NCBI RefSeq assembly: GCF_036088315.1
Contig: NZ_CP107996.1
Location: 3,428,501-3,492,500, forward strand
Direction of reading: 5' to 3'
Length of the DNA stretch: 64,000 nt
Source of the DNA: Streptomyces sp. NBC_00344
GTDB taxonomy: Bacteria > Actinomycetota > Actinomycetes > Streptomycetales > Streptomycetaceae
How positions within the stretch are numbered: position 1 is the first letter of the stretch; every line of letters begins with the position of its first letter. The position numbers and the translations under genes were made by a program. Positions 25,387-38,245 of the stretch are shown in pieces. Below the pieces are notes generated by a model. It ran no database searches, was not told where the DNA came from, and saw nothing but the letters and a program-made list of their open reading frames with translations.

Positions 25387-25414
25387 CGGCCCGGACGGGA
25401 ATCCGTCCGGGCCG
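25387..25414 (-). terminator. Terminator of tRNA-Ile
   Basis: CGGCCCGGACGG pairs perfectly with CCGTCCGGGCCG around a GAAT loop, about 10 bases after the 3' end of the minus-strand tRNA-Ile. Confidence 0.85.
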
Positions 25415-25424
25415 ATGTTCGCGG

Positions 25425-25498
25425 TGGGGCTAACAGGATTTGAACCTGTGGCCTCATCCTTATCAGGGATGCGCTCTAACCAACTGAGCTATAGCCCC
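25425..25498 (-). tRNA. tRNA-Ile (anticodon GAT)
   Basis: 74 bases on the minus strand. Acceptor GGGGCTA/TAGCCCC, D arm TAGCTCAGTTGGTTAGAGC, anticodon loop CTGATAA with GAT and T arm GGTTCAAATCC are clear. CCA is not encoded. Confidence 0.96.
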
Positions 25499-25557
25499 GC
25501 GCTGCCCCTGAAGATTAGCGCACTCCAGGGCCAGTCCCAAAATCGATAGCCGAGCCG

Positions 25558-26181
25558 CTACTCATCCTCGGCGAGGGTCACCTCGACGCCCCCGACGAAC
25601 CCGGCCGACAGGTTGTAGATGAAGGCACCGAGCGTGGCCAGAGCCGTGGCCAGCACCACGTCGATCACCGCGATGACAGCCGTGAACAGCAGGACGCGTG
25701 GCAGCGACAGGAAGGACTGGAGATCGAAGCCGCTGCCGTCACTCGACCCGGTGGCCTCGCTGATCGTTCCGCCCACCGTCGAGAAGACGCCCATCGCGTC
25801 CATGACCATCCACAGCACGGCGGCAGCCACGACCGTGCAGATACCCAGCGCGATGGAAAGCAGGAAGCTGACCTTCATCACCGACCACGGGTCCGCCTTG
25901 GCAACCCTCAGCCGCGCCTTGCGGGTTCGCGGTGTTGTACGGGCCCCGGTACGCGCCCGCCGCACGGCCTGCGCTCCCGCTCCCGGCTGCCCACCCGGCG
26001 AACCGCCCGCAGTCTGCGGGGACGGGTATGCCTGGGGCGGCTGATACGGCTGCGCCCCGTACGGGGGCTGAGCCCCCAGAGAGTCCGTCACCGTTCCCCC
26101 TTGGGAATCCGCGGCAGGGCCACGGGCACCATGTGCTCCAGCTCCGGAAGCGGCCGCTCCGGCGCCCGTGGCTCCACTCAC
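25558..26181 (-). CDS. DUF3566 membrane protein downstream of gyrA
   Basis: This 207-residue protein starts at a GTG 4 bases beyond the gyrA stop. A Gly/Ala/Pro/Gln-rich N-terminal half is followed by the DUF3566 domain: ARLRVAKADPWSVMKVSFLL, a first helix (SIALGICTVVAAAVLWMVM), a loop of about 40 residues and a second helix (LFTAVIAVIDVVLATALATL), ending in EVTLAEDE. DUF3566 proteins are encoded next to gyrA in most actinobacteria. Their role is unknown, and the conserved linkage points to the cell cycle or polar growth. It is co-transcribed with gyrA. Confidence 0.9.
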   Translation of the reverse strand: MSGATGAGAAASGAGAHGARGPAADSQGGTVTDSLGAQPPYGAQPYQPPQAYPSPQTAGGSPGGQPGAGAQAVRRARTGARTTPRTRKARLRVAKADPWSVMKVSFLLSIALGICTVVAAAVLWMVMDAMGVFSTVGGTISEATGSSDGSGFDLQSFLSLPRVLLFTAVIAVIDVVLATALATLGAFIYNLSAGFVGGVEVTLAEDE

Positions 26182-26184
26182 GCT

Positions 26185-28809
26185 CTACTCCTCGTGCTCC
26201 CCTGCCGAAGGCTCGGTGCCCTCGGCTTCCGCCTCAACGGTTTCACCGTCGATCACTTCGCTGTCAGCAGCATCGCCGACAACCGCGTCGATTTCTTCGG
26301 CCTCGCGGCCGGCCTCGGCGTTACGAGCGATACCGACCACGGCATCGCGCTTGCCCAGGTTGATCAGTTGGACGCCCATGGTGTCACGGCCTGTCTCCCT
26401 GACCTCATTGACTCGCGTACGAATCACACCGCCGCCGAGCGTGATGGCGAGGATCTCATCCGTCTCCTCGACCACCAGCGCACCGACCAGTGAGCCCCTG
26501 TCCTCCACGATCTTGGCGGCCTTGATACCCAGGCCACCGCGACCCTGGACGCGGTACTCGTCGACATTGGTCCGCTTCGCGTATCCGCCGTCGGTGGCAG
26601 TGAAGACGAAAGTACCCGCCCGCACGACATTCATCGAGAGCAGTTCGTCCCCCTCACGGAAACTCATGCCCTTCACGCCTGATGTCGCCCGCCCCATCGG
26701 ACGCAGCGCGTCGTCCGACGCGGTGAAGCGGATCGACTGCGCCTTCCTGCTGACCAGCAGCAGATCGTCCTCGGCCGAAACCAGCTCTGCGCCGATCAGC
26801 TCATCGTCGCTGCCGTCCGGGGTCTCCCGCAGGTTGATGGCGATGACACCTCCGGAACGAGGCGAGTCGTAGTCCTTGAGCGGAGTCTTCTTCACCAGAC
26901 CGGCCTTGGTGGCCAGGATCAGATACGGTGCCGCGTCGTAGTCACGGATCGCCAGAATCTGAGCGATCTGTTCGTCCGGCTGGAAGGCCAGGAGGTTCGC
27001 CACATGCTGCCCGCGCGCCTCACGGCCCGCATCCGGCAGTTCGTACGCCTTCGCGCGGTAGACCCGGCCCTTGTTGGTGAAGAACAACAGCCAGTGGTGG
27101 GTCGTCGAGACGAAGAAGTGGGCGACGATGTCGTCCTGCTTCAGCTTCGTGCCCCTGACCCCCTTACCGCCACGCTTCTGCGAACGGTAGTCCTCGGTCT
27201 TGGTGCGCTTGACGTAACCACCGTTCGTGATGGTGACGACAATGTCCTCCTCGGCGATCAGGTCCTCAATGGACATGTCGCCGTCGAAGGGCACCAGCTT
27301 GGAGCGTCGGTCGTCACCGAACTTGTCGACGATCGCGGCCAGCTCCTCGCTGACGATCTGACGCTGCCGCTCGGGTGAGGCAAGAATCAGCTTGTACTCG
27401 TTGATCTTGGCCTGCAGCTCGTCGTGTTCAGCCGTGATCTTCTGGTGTTCCAGAGCGGCCAGTCGGCGCAGCTGCATCTCCAGGATCGCGTTCGCCTGGA
27501 TCTCGTCGATCTCCAGCAGGCCCATCAGGCCCTCACGCGCGACCTCGACCGTCTGGCTGCGCCTGATCAACGCGATGACCTCGTCGATCGCGTCAAGCGC
27601 CTTGAGCAGACCACGCAGAATATGCGCCCGCTCCTCGGCCTTGCGCAGCCGGAACTTCGTACGCCGGACGATGACCTCGATCTGATGCGTCACCCAGTGC
27701 CGGATGAACGCGTCGATCGACAGGGTGCGCGGCACCCCGTCGACCAGGGCGAGCATGTTGGCACCGAAGTTGGACTGCAGATCTGTGTGCTTGTAGAGGT
27801 TGTTCAGTACGACCTTGGCAACCGCGTCCCGCTTCAGCACCACGACAAGGCGCTGACCGGTACGCGAAGAGGTCTCGTCGCGGACATCCGCGATACCGCC
27901 GACCTTGCCGTCCTTCACCAGATCGGCAATCTTCTGCGCGAGGTTGTCCGGGTTGGTCTGGTACGGAAGTTCCGTCACAACCAGGCACTGACGGTTCTGG
28001 ATCTCCTCGACCGCCACGACCGCGCGCATCGTGATGGAGCCACGACCGGTCCGGTACGCCTCCTCGATGCCCTTGCGTCCGACGACCAGGGCACCCGTCG
28101 GGAAGTCCGGGCCCTTGATCCGTTCCATCAGGGCGTCCAGGAGCTCCTCGTGCGAAGCCTCCGGATTCTCCAGGTACCACTGGGCGCCGGCCGCGACCTC
28201 GCGCAGATTGTGCGGCGGAATGTTGGTGGCCATGCCGACCGCGATGCCCGCAGAGCCGTTGACCAGCAGGTTCGGGAACCGCGCCGGCAGAACGACCGGC
28301 TCCTGGTTGCGGCCGTCGTAGTTGTCCTGGAGATCGACGGTCTCCTCGTCGATGTCCCTGACCATCTCCATGGACAGCGGCATCATCTTGCACTCGGTGT
28401 ACCGCATGGCGGCGGCCGGGTCGTTACCGGGAGAGCCGAAGTTTCCGTTCGAGTCCACCAGCGGCATACGCATCGACCAGTGCTGCGCCAGTCGGACCAG
28501 AGCGTCGTAGATCGACGAGTCACCGTGCGGGTGGTACGTACCCATGACGTCGCCGACGACGCGGGCGCACTTGTAGAAGCCCTTCTCAGGCCGGTACCCG
28601 CCGTCGTACATCGCGTACAGCACACGGCGGTGCACCGGCTTGAGGCCGTCCCGCACATCCGGCAGGGCACGCGACACGATGACGGACATCGCATAGTCGA
28701 GATACGAGCGCTGCATCTCGGTCTCGAGCCCCACAGGCTCGACACGCATGCCCACGCCCGGGACAGCCGGCACCTCTTCGGGCATCACAGGGGAATTTTC
28801 GTCGGCCAT
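26185..28809 (-). CDS. gyrA: DNA gyrase subunit A
   Basis: The 874-residue subunit breaks and rejoins DNA in the gyrase A2B2 complex, adding negative supercoils ahead of forks. The N-terminal region shows [20 protein letters not shown]; the quinolone-resistance region reads [17 protein letters not shown] with Ser and Asp at the positions of E. coli Ser83 and Asp87, i.e. the usual sensitive-type residues. The catalytic tyrosine is in AAMRYTE. The GyrA box of the C-terminal DNA-wrapping domain appears as QKRGGKG. It follows gyrB by about 40 bases on the minus strand, so the two form one operon with the DUF3566 gene. Confidence 0.98.
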   Translation of the reverse strand: MADENSPVMPEEVPAVPGVGMRVEPVGLETEMQRSYLDYAMSVIVSRALPDVRDGLKPVHRRVLYAMYDGGYRPEKGFYKCARVVGDVMGTYHPHGDSSIYDALVRLAQHWSMRMPLVDSNGNFGSPGNDPAAAMRYTECKMMPLSMEMVRDIDEETVDLQDNYDGRNQEPVVLPARFPNLLVNGSAGIAVGMATNIPPHNLREVAAGAQWYLENPEASHEELLDALMERIKGPDFPTGALVVGRKGIEEAYRTGRGSITMRAVVAVEEIQNRQCLVVTELPYQTNPDNLAQKIADLVKDGKVGGIADVRDETSSRTGQRLVVVLKRDAVAKVVLNNLYKHTDLQSNFGANMLALVDGVPRTLSIDAFIRHWVTHQIEVIVRRTKFRLRKAEERAHILRGLLKALDAIDEVIALIRRSQTVEVAREGLMGLLEIDEIQANAILEMQLRRLAALEHQKITAEHDELQAKINEYKLILASPERQRQIVSEELAAIVDKFGDDRRSKLVPFDGDMSIEDLIAEEDIVVTITNGGYVKRTKTEDYRSQKRGGKGVRGTKLKQDDIVAHFFVSTTHHWLLFFTNKGRVYRAKAYELPDAGREARGQHVANLLAFQPDEQIAQILAIRDYDAAPYLILATKAGLVKKTPLKDYDSPRSGGVIAINLRETPDGSDDELIGAELVSAEDDLLLVSRKAQSIRFTASDDALRPMGRATSGVKGMSFREGDELLSMNVVRAGTFVFTATDGGYAKRTNVDEYRVQGRGGLGIKAAKIVEDRGSLVGALVVEETDEILAITLGGGVIRTRVNEVRETGRDTMGVQLINLGKRDAVVGIARNAEAGREAEEIDAVVGDAADSEVIDGETVEAEAEGTEPSAGEHEE

Positions 28810-28850
28810 TGCTGGTCAAAGTCCTTTCAGTGCGGTCAGCAGAGACCGGC

Positions 28851-31214
<2,364 letters not shown>

Positions 31215-31829
31215 TCAGCCGTATGTGTCACCCGGACCCTTGCTGCCTGGCGCTCGCAACGGCCCGTATCTCCGCGGCGGACCTCCAGGCCCCAAAACCT
31301 TGATCAATTTGACTGTGCCCTGCCCCAGGTCCGCGTTGAGCCGGGCCACCAGCTGAGCCGCCAGCAGCCGCAGCTGAGTCGCCCAGGCCGTCGAATCGCA
31401 TTGAACCGTCAGCACACACGCGTCTTCGTCATAACGCTGAGGAACGCAGTGCTTGGCCAGGTCCTCGCCCACGATCTGCGGCCAGCGCCCCATCACTCCG
31501 CCCACCGCCGCGGGTGCCTCCCAGCCGCGCTCGGTGATCAACCGATTGATCGCGGCACCCAGCGGAAGCGGATCACGCCCGTCGGCACGCGCACCGGACC
31601 GCAGGCCGCCCCGCTTGGCCTGCTTCTTCTGTTGCGCCGCCGCGCCGCGCGCCTTTGCCTGCTCCTTCGCTGCGCGCAAGGCGACCCGTGCAAGATCGAT
31701 CCCCGACGACTCCGGAACCTTGGGGGCTTCCGGACCTTCGAACTCTCGGCCTTCCCCGGCACCACGCGAGTCTGCAGAGCCGCCCACAGAACCACGGGCA
31801 GCGCCGGAATCCCCCGCCGACCCGCTCAT
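31215..31829 (-). CDS. DUF721 family protein (RecF-linked)
   Basis: This 204-residue protein starts at an ATG overlapping the recF stop by 4 bases, so its translation is coupled to recF. The N-terminal third is Gly/Ser/Glu-rich and the middle is very basic ([20 protein letters not shown]). The DUF721 domain follows with [35 protein letters not shown] and [22 protein letters not shown]721 proteins resemble the DnaA/DnaK-adjacent DciA helicase loader, whose domain belongs to the same superfamily. In Streptomyces this gene is therefore a candidate DciA-like replicative-helicase loader, an inference from family and location. Confidence 0.9.
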   Translation of the reverse strand: MSGSAGDSGAARGSVGGSADSRGAGEGREFEGPEAPKVPESSGIDLARVALRAAKEQAKARGAAAQQKKQAKRGGLRSGARADGRDPLPLGAAINRLITERGWEAPAAVGGVMGRWPQIVGEDLAKHCVPQRYDEDACVLTVQCDSTAWATQLRLLAAQLVARLNADLGQGTVKLIKVLGPGGPPRRYGPLRAPGSKGPGDTYG

Positions 31830-32956
31830 ACGCGCTCCACCACGCCCTCGGAGACGGCGTACCGAGTCCCCGCGAGTACCCCTGGCACATCATCACTGAC
31901 GGCCGCGGTCACCAGAACCTGCTCACCAGGAGCGACCAGCTCGGCGAGCCGCTCACGGCGCCGCACATCCAGCTCAGCGAATACATCGTCGAGCACCAGC
32001 ACCGGCTCATTGCCTTCGGCCCTCAGCAGGTCGTAGGAGGCCAGTCGCAGCGCCAGCGCATACGACCAGGACTCCCCATGGCTTGCATAGCCCTTGGCGG
32101 GCAGCCGACCCAGCTTCAGTACGAGATCATCACGGTGCGGGCCTACCAACGTCACACCCCGCTCGACCTCCTGCTTACGGACCCCGGCCAACGCCACAAG
32201 CAGCTGTTCATACAGCTCATCGCGCGACCGAGCTGCCTCGATTTCCTCGCCCAGGGAGCTGCGGTACTCCAGTACGACCGGACCACCACCGGGCGCCACC
32301 TGTTCATACGCCTTGTCCGCAAGCGGCTGCAGAGTCCCGACCAGGTCCAGGCGCTGAGCCAGCAGCTCTGCTCCGACTCGCCCGAGATGCTGATCCCACA
32401 CATCCAACGTGGACATATCCATCGATCGGCCGCCGTGCCGGCGTGCCATTGCCGCGGACTTCAGCAGGGTGTTGCGCTGCTTCAGAACCCGCTCGTAGTC
32501 GGAGCGCACCCCAGCCATCCGAGGTGATCGCGCGGTGACCAGCTCATCAAGAAAACGTCGCCGCTCACCAGGATCACCCTTGACCAGAGCAAGATCCTCC
32601 GGGGCGAACAGCACCGTCCTGACGATCCCCAGGACATCACGCGGCTTGACCTGCGAAGACCTGTTGATCCGGGCGCGGTTGGCGCGACCCGGATTGAGTT
32701 CGAGTTCCACCAGTTGTGAACGCTGGCCCTGGGTGACAGCAGCACGGATGACCGCCCGCTCGGCTCCCATCCGTACCAAAGGCGCATCGGATGAGACTCG
32801 GTGGCTGCCAAGCGTCGCCAAGTAGCCGACGGCTTCGACGAGATTCGTCTTCCCCTGGCCATTGGCGCCCAAGAACGCAGTGACGCCCGGGTCGAGAGGC
32901 ACCTCGACCCGGGCGTACGAGCGGAAGTCAGCCAGCGACAGATGCGTGACGTGCAT
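31826..32956 (-). CDS. recF: DNA replication and repair protein RecF
   Basis: The 376-residue protein is an SMC-like ABC ATPase that loads RecA at gapped DNA with RecO and RecR. Walker A is GANGQGKTN near residue 30; the ABC signature-like region and Walker B ([12 protein letters not shown]) lie near residues 320-335. The N-terminus [14 protein letters not shown] is typical. It follows gnd by about 30 bases on the minus strand, in the dnaN-gnd-recF-DUF721 order typical of Streptomyces. Confidence 0.97.
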   Translation of the reverse strand: MHVTHLSLADFRSYARVEVPLDPGVTAFLGANGQGKTNLVEAVGYLATLGSHRVSSDAPLVRMGAERAVIRAAVTQGQRSQLVELELNPGRANRARINRSSQVKPRDVLGIVRTVLFAPEDLALVKGDPGERRRFLDELVTARSPRMAGVRSDYERVLKQRNTLLKSAAMARRHGGRSMDMSTLDVWDQHLGRVGAELLAQRLDLVGTLQPLADKAYEQVAPGGGPVVLEYRSSLGEEIEAARSRDELYEQLLVALAGVRKQEVERGVTLVGPHRDDLVLKLGRLPAKGYASHGESWSYALALRLASYDLLRAEGNEPVLVLDDVFAELDVRRRERLAELVAPGEQVLVTAAVSDDVPGVLAGTRYAVSEGVVERV

Positions 32957-32986
32957 GACCGTGCGCCGACCTTCCCCGCTGCTGGA

Positions 32987-33865
32987 TTACTTCTTGTTCT
33001 CGACCGCGTGGCCGCCGAACTGGTTGCGCAGCGCAGCAATCATCTTCATCTGCGGGGAGTCGTCCTGCCGCGAAGCGAAACGCGCGAAGAGGGACGCGGT
33101 GATAGCGGGCAACGGCACCGCGTTGTCGATCGCGGCCTCGACGGTCCAGCGGCCCTCACCGGAGTCGGCGGCGAACCCACGGAGCTGGTCCAAGTGCTCA
33201 TCGTCGTCCAACGCGTTGACGGCCAGATCGAGCAGCCAGGAACGGATGACCGTCCCCTCCTGCCAGGACCGGAACACCTCGCGCACATCGGTGACCGAGC
33301 TGACCTTCTCCAGCAGCTCCCAGCCCTCGGCATAGGCCTGCATCATGGCGTACTCGATGCCGTTGTGGACCATCTTCGCGAAGTGGCCGGCGCCGACCTT
33401 GCCTGCGTGGACCGAGCCGAACTCGCCCTCAGGCTTGAGCGCGTCAAAGATCGGCTGCACCTTGGCAACGTTCTCCGAGTCACCGCCGTACATCAGCGCA
33501 TAGCCGTTTTCGAGGCCCCAGACGCCGCCGGAGACACCGCAGTCGACGAAGCCGATGCCCTTGAGGCCCAGCTCGACGGCGTGCTTCTCGTCTTCGGTCC
33601 AACGGGAGTTACCGCCGTCCACCACGATGTCGCCGGGGGAAAGCAGCTCGGCGAGCTCATCGACCGTGGACTGGGTCGCGGCACCTGCCGGGACCATGAC
33701 CCACACAACACGGGGGCCCTTGAGCTTGCCCACAAGCTCTTCCAAGCTGTGGACATCGGCGACGTCCGGATTCCGGTCGTAACCGATGACGGTGTGACCA
33801 GCGCGGCGGATGCGCTCGCGCATGTTCCCGCCCATTTTGCCGAGGCCGACGAGACCGAGCTCCAT
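32987..33865 (-). CDS. gnd: 6-phosphogluconate dehydrogenase, short (NAD-type) form
   Basis: This 292-residue enzyme starts at the ATG at 33865 behind AAGGA. It decarboxylates 6-phosphogluconate to ribulose 5-phosphate. The Rossmann motif is GLVGLGKMGGNM; catalytic and substrate motifs include DGGNSRW, CGVSGGVWG and KMVHNGIEY. At about 290 residues it belongs to the shorter GntZ/YqeC-type class rather than the 470-residue NADP enzyme. Its place between dnaN and recF is a standing feature of Streptomyces and some other actinobacteria, and could link pentose supply to replication, though that is not shown. Confidence 0.95.
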   Translation of the reverse strand: MELGLVGLGKMGGNMRERIRRAGHTVIGYDRNPDVADVHSLEELVGKLKGPRVVWVMVPAGAATQSTVDELAELLSPGDIVVDGGNSRWTEDEKHAVELGLKGIGFVDCGVSGGVWGLENGYALMYGGDSENVAKVQPIFDALKPEGEFGSVHAGKVGAGHFAKMVHNGIEYAMMQAYAEGWELLEKVSSVTDVREVFRSWQEGTVIRSWLLDLAVNALDDDEHLDQLRGFAADSGEGRWTVEAAIDNAVPLPAITASLFARFASRQDDSPQMKMIAALRNQFGGHAVENKK

Positions 33866-34002
33866 CAGAAGATCCTTAGTGAGGTGGTGGCGATTCGTAC
33901 CCGGGTCCGAGCGTACGCCGGGACGTCCGGGCACACCTGCGGGGTCAGCCGCTCAGACGTACTGTGTCAACTCGCGGCCGCAGTCCCCGTCGCCCGGCTT
34001 TC

Positions 34003-35133
34003 TCAGCCCGACAGGCGCACCGGCATGATCAGGTACTTGTACGCGTCATCGGCCTCAGCATCCATGGCGGGGCGGCCGCTGAGCAGGGCCGGCTTTGTGG
34101 ACGTCGTGAAGGAGAGCTGAGCGGCCGGGGAGTCGATCGCGCTGAGCCCGTCCAACAGGAAGGTCGGGTTGAAGGCGATCGAGATGTCGTCCCCTTCGAG
34201 CTTCGCGTCGACCCGTTCCACAGCCTGTGCATCGTCGCTGGACCCGGCCTCAAGGATCAGCACGCCCTGCTCGAAACTGAGCCGCACCGGAGTGTTCCGC
34301 TCGGCTACCAGCGACACACGCTTCACAGCCTCGACGAACGGAGCAGTCTCGATCACAGCGATCGAGTTGAACTCGGTCGGGAAGAGTGTGCGGTATTTCG
34401 GGAGGTCCCCCTCCAGCAGCCGCGTGGTCGTACGCCGCCCCGCACCTTCAAAGCCGATCAGCCCTTCACCGGAGCCGGACCCTGACAGTGCCAGGGTGAC
34501 CGTGTCGCCACTGGTCAACGACTTGGCAGTGTCCAGGAGTGTTTTGGCGGGCACCAAGGCCACCGCGGAGGCCTCGGGGTCCTCCGGCTTCCAAAGGAAC
34601 TCGCGGACGGCGAAGCGGTAGCGGTCGGTGGAGGCCAGCGTGACCCGGTCGCCCTCGATCTCGATACGCACACCGGTGAGGACGGGCAGGGTGTCGTCAC
34701 GGCCCGCGGCAATGGCCACCTGGGCCGCAGCAGACGCGAAGACCTCGCCGGGCACGGTACCGGTCGCTGTGGGCATCTGAGGCAGAGCCGGGTACTCCTC
34801 CACAGGCAGCGTGTGGAGTGTGAACCGTGAGGAACCGCAGGCCACCGTCGCCCGTACACCGTCTGTGGAGATCTCCACAGGACGGTTGGGCAGTGCCCGG
34901 CAGATATCGGCGAGCAGCCGGCCGGAGACCAAGACGGTGCCGTCCTCCTCGACCTCGGCATCGACGGACACCCGAGCCGAGACCTCGTAGTCGAAGCCGG
35001 AGAGGCTCAATGCGCCCTCCTCGGCCTTCATCAGAAGGCCCGCGAGAACGGGCACCGGCGGACGGGCCGGAAGGCTACGGGCCGTCCAGGCCACCGCCTC
35101 CGCGAGTACATCGCGCTCCACCCGGATCTTCAC
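34003..35133 (-). CDS. dnaN: DNA polymerase III beta subunit (sliding clamp)
   Basis: The 376-residue protein starts at a GTG (MKIRVERDVLAEAVAW) behind CAGGAGG. It has the three repeated clamp domains; the C-terminal hydrophobic pocket region reads YLIMPVRLSG, ending with the usual MPVR-L pattern. As a ring dimer it tethers polymerase III to DNA and binds DnaA regulators. It lies directly beside oriC and is transcribed away from it on the minus strand, in the same direction as dnaA. Confidence 0.98.
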   Translation of the reverse strand: MKIRVERDVLAEAVAWTARSLPARPPVPVLAGLLMKAEEGALSLSGFDYEVSARVSVDAEVEEDGTVLVSGRLLADICRALPNRPVEISTDGVRATVACGSSRFTLHTLPVEEYPALPQMPTATGTVPGEVFASAAAQVAIAAGRDDTLPVLTGVRIEIEGDRVTLASTDRYRFAVREFLWKPEDPEASAVALVPAKTLLDTAKSLTSGDTVTLALSGSGSGEGLIGFEGAGRRTTTRLLEGDLPKYRTLFPTEFNSIAVIETAPFVEAVKRVSLVAERNTPVRLSFEQGVLILEAGSSDDAQAVERVDAKLEGDDISIAFNPTFLLDGLSAIDSPAAQLSFTTSTKPALLSGRPAMDAEADDAYKYLIMPVRLSG

Positions 35134-35279
35134 CGGAACCGCCTCCTGCTGTAGCTGACTCGCCCTGCTGGCCTTCGTCGTCGGCTTGTTGCCGGGGACC
35201 AGTCTGACCTACGCCGCCGACAGTCGGTGCGGGTCGGGGTCAAGTCGCTGCGGCCGGTGGCGGTGGCTCGGACGGCAAG

Positions 35280-35842
35280 TTGTGCACAGCGCCCACTTCG
35301 AAGCCAATTCCCCGGTAACTATAGGAGGCAGTAGTAGTAGGGGCTGTGGAAACCGTGGATAACCGTGTTTTCGCAGCTCAGGCGCACTTTTTTGTCCACC
35401 GAGCCTGTGGGCGGAGCCGGTGGACAACCGACCGTTTCTGTGGACGCCGAAAAGTTCTGCACACCCGGTGCACAGGGGAGGGCTACTTCTCCCCAGGACT
35501 GTCCCCAGCTTTTCCCCGTTTCCCCACAGGGCAATCGAGCTCCTTGGTGTGACGGCTTTCACTCGACCCAGTGATCCCGGGCGTTTCGTTGCCGAACAGT
35601 GGACAAGGGTGTGGAGAAGCTGGGGACAACATCACCAAGCCTGTGGGCTGCCGGTGGACAAGTGATCCATGCTCCTGTGGATGAACTTTCCGTCCACAGA
35701 CTGTGGACTTCCGTTGGCCACAAATCCACACCCGGCTGACCTGGGGAGACGAAGTCTCAACAACCATCCCTGTGGACACAAACTGGACAACTCCTGAGTC
35801 CCCAGGGTGTGGACGGGCGAACGGTGCCGACGCTGTGGAGAA
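35280..35842. other. oriC: Chromosomal replication origin, oriC
   Basis: The dnaN-dnaA gap (35134-35949) is packed with DnaA boxes. Counting by eye I find about 19-21 nine-mers with at least 7 of 9 matches to TTGTCCACA. Examples are 35354-35362, 35392-35400, 35419-35427, 35598-35606, 35610-35618, 35621-35629, 35653-35661, 35676-35684, 35714-35722, 35771-35779 and 35834-35842, each 8 of 9. Most point the same way, with the minus-strand form NGTGGACAA. Streptomyces origins are known for about 19 such boxes and few perfect ones. A relatively AT-richer stretch lies near 35310-35345. Confidence 0.95.
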
Positions 35843-35888
35843 CACGACCACGACGTCTTGTATTCGAACACCGGCGGCGCCCGGAACG

Positions 35889-35929
35889 GCGAAGGGCGCC
35901 CCGGGGTTCTGTCCCGGGGCGCCCTTCGC
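35889..35929 (-). terminator. Terminator after dnaA, 17-bp stem
   Basis: Perfect 17-base arms (GCGAAGGGCGCCCCGGG and complement) with a 7-base loop, 21 bases after the dnaA stop codon. It separates dnaA transcription from oriC. Confidence 0.9.
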
Positions 35930-35949
35930 AGGTACTGGAAGCTGCTGAC

Positions 35950-37725
35950 TCAGCCGTTCTTGATGCGGTTGGTGAGCTCGGTGACCTGGTTGTAAATGGA
36001 CCGCCGCTCGGCCATCAGAGCGCGGATCTTGCGATCCGCGTGCATCACAGTCGTATGGTCCCGGCCGCCGAACTGCGCACCGATCTTGGGCAGGGAGAGG
36101 TCCGTGAGTTCACGGCACAGGTACATCGCGATCTGCCGTGCGGTCACCAGCACCCGGCTGCGTGACGACCCGCAGAGGTCTTCGATGGTCAGACCGAAGT
36201 AGTCCGCGGTCGCCGCCATGATGGCGCTCGCCGTGATCTCGGGTGCCGCGTCCTCGCCGCCCGGGATCAGGTCCTTCAGCACGATCTCGGTGAGCCCGAG
36301 GTCCACCGGCTGCCTGTTCAGCGAGGCGAACGCCGTGACCCGGATCAGCGCTCCCTCCAGTTCGCGGATGTTGCGGGAGATCCGGGATGCGATGAACTCG
36401 AGCACCTCCGGCGGGGCATTGAGCTGCTCCTGCACGGCCTTCTTGCGGAGGATCGCGATACGCGTCTCGAGCTCCGGCGGCTGTACGTCGGTGGTCAGGC
36501 CCCACTCGAACCGGTTCCGCAGGCGGTCCTCCAGGGTGACCAGTTGCTTGGGGGGCCGGTCGGACGACAGCACGATCTGCTTGTTTGCGTTGTGCAGCGT
36601 GTTGAAGGTGTGGAAGAACTCCTCCTGTGTCGACTCCTTGCTGGCAAGGAACTGGATGTCGTCAACGAGGAGGATGTCGACGTCGCGGTAGCGCTTGCGG
36701 AAGGTGTCGCCCTTGCCGTCGCGGATCGAGTTGATGAACTCATTGGTGAACTCCTCGGAGCTCACATAGCGCACGCGGGTGCCTGGGTAGAGGCTGCGCG
36801 CGTAGTGCCCGATGGCGTGCAGCAGATGAGTCTTGCCGAGTCCGGACTCCCCGTAGATGAACAAGGGGTTGTACGCCTTCGCCGGGGCTTCGGCGACTGC
36901 GACCGCGGCTGCGTGTGCAAACCGGTTCGAAGCGCCGATCACGAAGGTGTCGAAGAGGTACTTCGGGTTCAGCCGAGCCTGCGGCTCACCGGGCCCAGCC
37001 GCGGGAGCGGGTTGGGCGGCTAGCGGACCGGGGGCGCCGCTGGGGGTGGGCAGGTGCCGCTGCGAGGACTGAGGATCCCGGAGGTCATGCCGCTCGGGCC
37101 GCTGCTGCTCGTAGTTCTGGCGGTCCGGCTGCTGCCGGTAATCGTGCTGGGGTTGCTGCGTCCGGGGACCGGTGTACGGCTCGCGCTCCTGGAAGCCGCC
37201 GAGTCGTGGCTGCTGCCAGGAGAGATCCTCGTGCGGACGGGGCCAGGCTCCGGGATCGGGGCGCTGCTGCTGATAGTCCGGGTAGGCCGGCCGGGCAGTC
37301 GGCATGCCGTCGTCGGAGGGACGGTGGCCATACCCGTCATAGGTGTCGGCGTGCCGCGGCTCGTCATGCTGAGGGTGCTGGTAGCGCGGCTGCTGGTGCG
37401 ACTGGTGCTGCTGTTGCGTCTGGGCGGGCGGAGCCGGCTGGGAGGGGTCCCCCACCGTGTCGTCGACAGTGATCGCGATACGGATCGGGCGGCCGCACTC
37501 ATGGCTCAGCGTCTCACTGATGAGAGGGGCGAGCCTTCCTTCAAGAACACGCTTCCCCCATTCGTTGGGGACGGCGAGCAGTGCGGTGTCCGCCACGAGC
37601 GCCAGGGGCTGACAGCGTTCGATCCACTGCTTGTCCTTGGGCTCGATGTTTTGCTGGCCTTCCCCGAGGAGACGTTCGAGGACTCGCGGCCACACTGCGG
37701 CAAGATCGGCAGGTACGTCAGCCAC
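35950..37725 (-). CDS. dnaA: Chromosomal replication initiator protein DnaA
   Basis: I start this 591-residue protein at the GTG at 37725 ([20 protein letters not shown]), preceded by GAGAGAG; the frame stays open upstream to 38004 but runs through the promoter. Domain I is the first 90 residues. Domain II is a very long Gln/Pro/Asp-rich linker of about 140 residues, a Streptomyces hallmark. The AAA+ domain has [10 protein letters not shown] and LLVDDIQFL, and the C-terminal DNA-binding helix reads [15 protein letters not shown]. It opens oriC in the ATP form. A perfect DnaA box upstream at 37857 suggests autoregulation. Confidence 0.98.
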   Translation of the reverse strand: MADVPADLAAVWPRVLERLLGEGQQNIEPKDKQWIERCQPLALVADTALLAVPNEWGKRVLEGRLAPLISETLSHECGRPIRIAITVDDTVGDPSQPAPPAQTQQQHQSHQQPRYQHPQHDEPRHADTYDGYGHRPSDDGMPTARPAYPDYQQQRPDPGAWPRPHEDLSWQQPRLGGFQEREPYTGPRTQQPQHDYRQQPDRQNYEQQRPERHDLRDPQSSQRHLPTPSGAPGPLAAQPAPAAGPGEPQARLNPKYLFDTFVIGASNRFAHAAAVAVAEAPAKAYNPLFIYGESGLGKTHLLHAIGHYARSLYPGTRVRYVSSEEFTNEFINSIRDGKGDTFRKRYRDVDILLVDDIQFLASKESTQEEFFHTFNTLHNANKQIVLSSDRPPKQLVTLEDRLRNRFEWGLTTDVQPPELETRIAILRKKAVQEQLNAPPEVLEFIASRISRNIRELEGALIRVTAFASLNRQPVDLGLTEIVLKDLIPGGEDAAPEITASAIMAATADYFGLTIEDLCGSSRSRVLVTARQIAMYLCRELTDLSLPKIGAQFGGRDHTTVMHADRKIRALMAERRSIYNQVTELTNRIKNG

Positions 37726-38089
37726 GGGGCACGCTCTCTCGCAGGTCCCACGAATGTGTGCTTCTCGGGACGGGGTGTGAAGACAGGCAGGAAAAGACTT
37801 GGGAATTGAGCCACGGTAGTCAGGGCGACCCGCGTGGTTCAAGTTGTTGTCCACAGCCTGTGTACAGCGGACCGCTGTGAAAGGGTTGGTTTGACCGGAT
37901 GGCGTAGCCGCGCGTACCGTAACCAGGTCGAGTTGTCGATGGCTGCTGCCGCCTGCCTCCGATGGGCAAAGATCACGATCTTGTGGTCGTGAAGCGGTGC
38001 ACACGGGCGTATTCGCGAGCTTCTCGTGGGCGCACGGTGACAGCCAGGCGATGTCCCGCCATCACCCGATTCATTTCTGGAGCCCCCGA
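37726..38089. other. dnaA-rpmH divergent promoter region
   Basis: 364 bases between divergent genes. It should hold the dnaA promoter on the minus strand and the rpmH promoter on the plus strand. A perfect DnaA box at 37857-37865 is followed by a weaker one (TGTGTACAG) about 5 bases on. I see no gene. Confidence 0.65.
37857..37865 (+). promoter_or_regulatory. DnaA box in the dnaA promoter region
   Basis: TTGTCCACA, an exact Streptomyces consensus box, about 130 bases upstream of the dnaA start codon. A degenerate box on the other strand lies next to it. DnaA binding here is the expected means of autorepression. Confidence 0.8.
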
Positions 38090-38227
38090 GTGAGCAAGCG
38101 CACCTTCCAGCCGAACAACCGTCGTCGTGCCAAGACCCACGGCTTCCGTCTGCGTATGCGTACGCGTGCCGGCCGCGCAATCCTGGCGACCCGCCGTGGC
38201 AAGGGTCGCTCCCGTCTGTCCGCCTGA
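38090..38227 (+). CDS. rpmH: 50S ribosomal protein L34
   Basis: 45 residues from the GTG at 38090: [20 protein letters not shown], then [20 protein letters not shown]. This is the full-length L34 sequence with its Arg/Lys-rich composition. It is the first gene of the rpmH-rnpA-yidD-yidC-jag cluster, divergent from dnaA. Confidence 0.98.
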   Translation: MSKRTFQPNNRRRAKTHGFRLRMRTRAGRAILATRRGKGRSRLSA

Positions 38228-38245
38228 TCTCGTACAGGTCATGAC

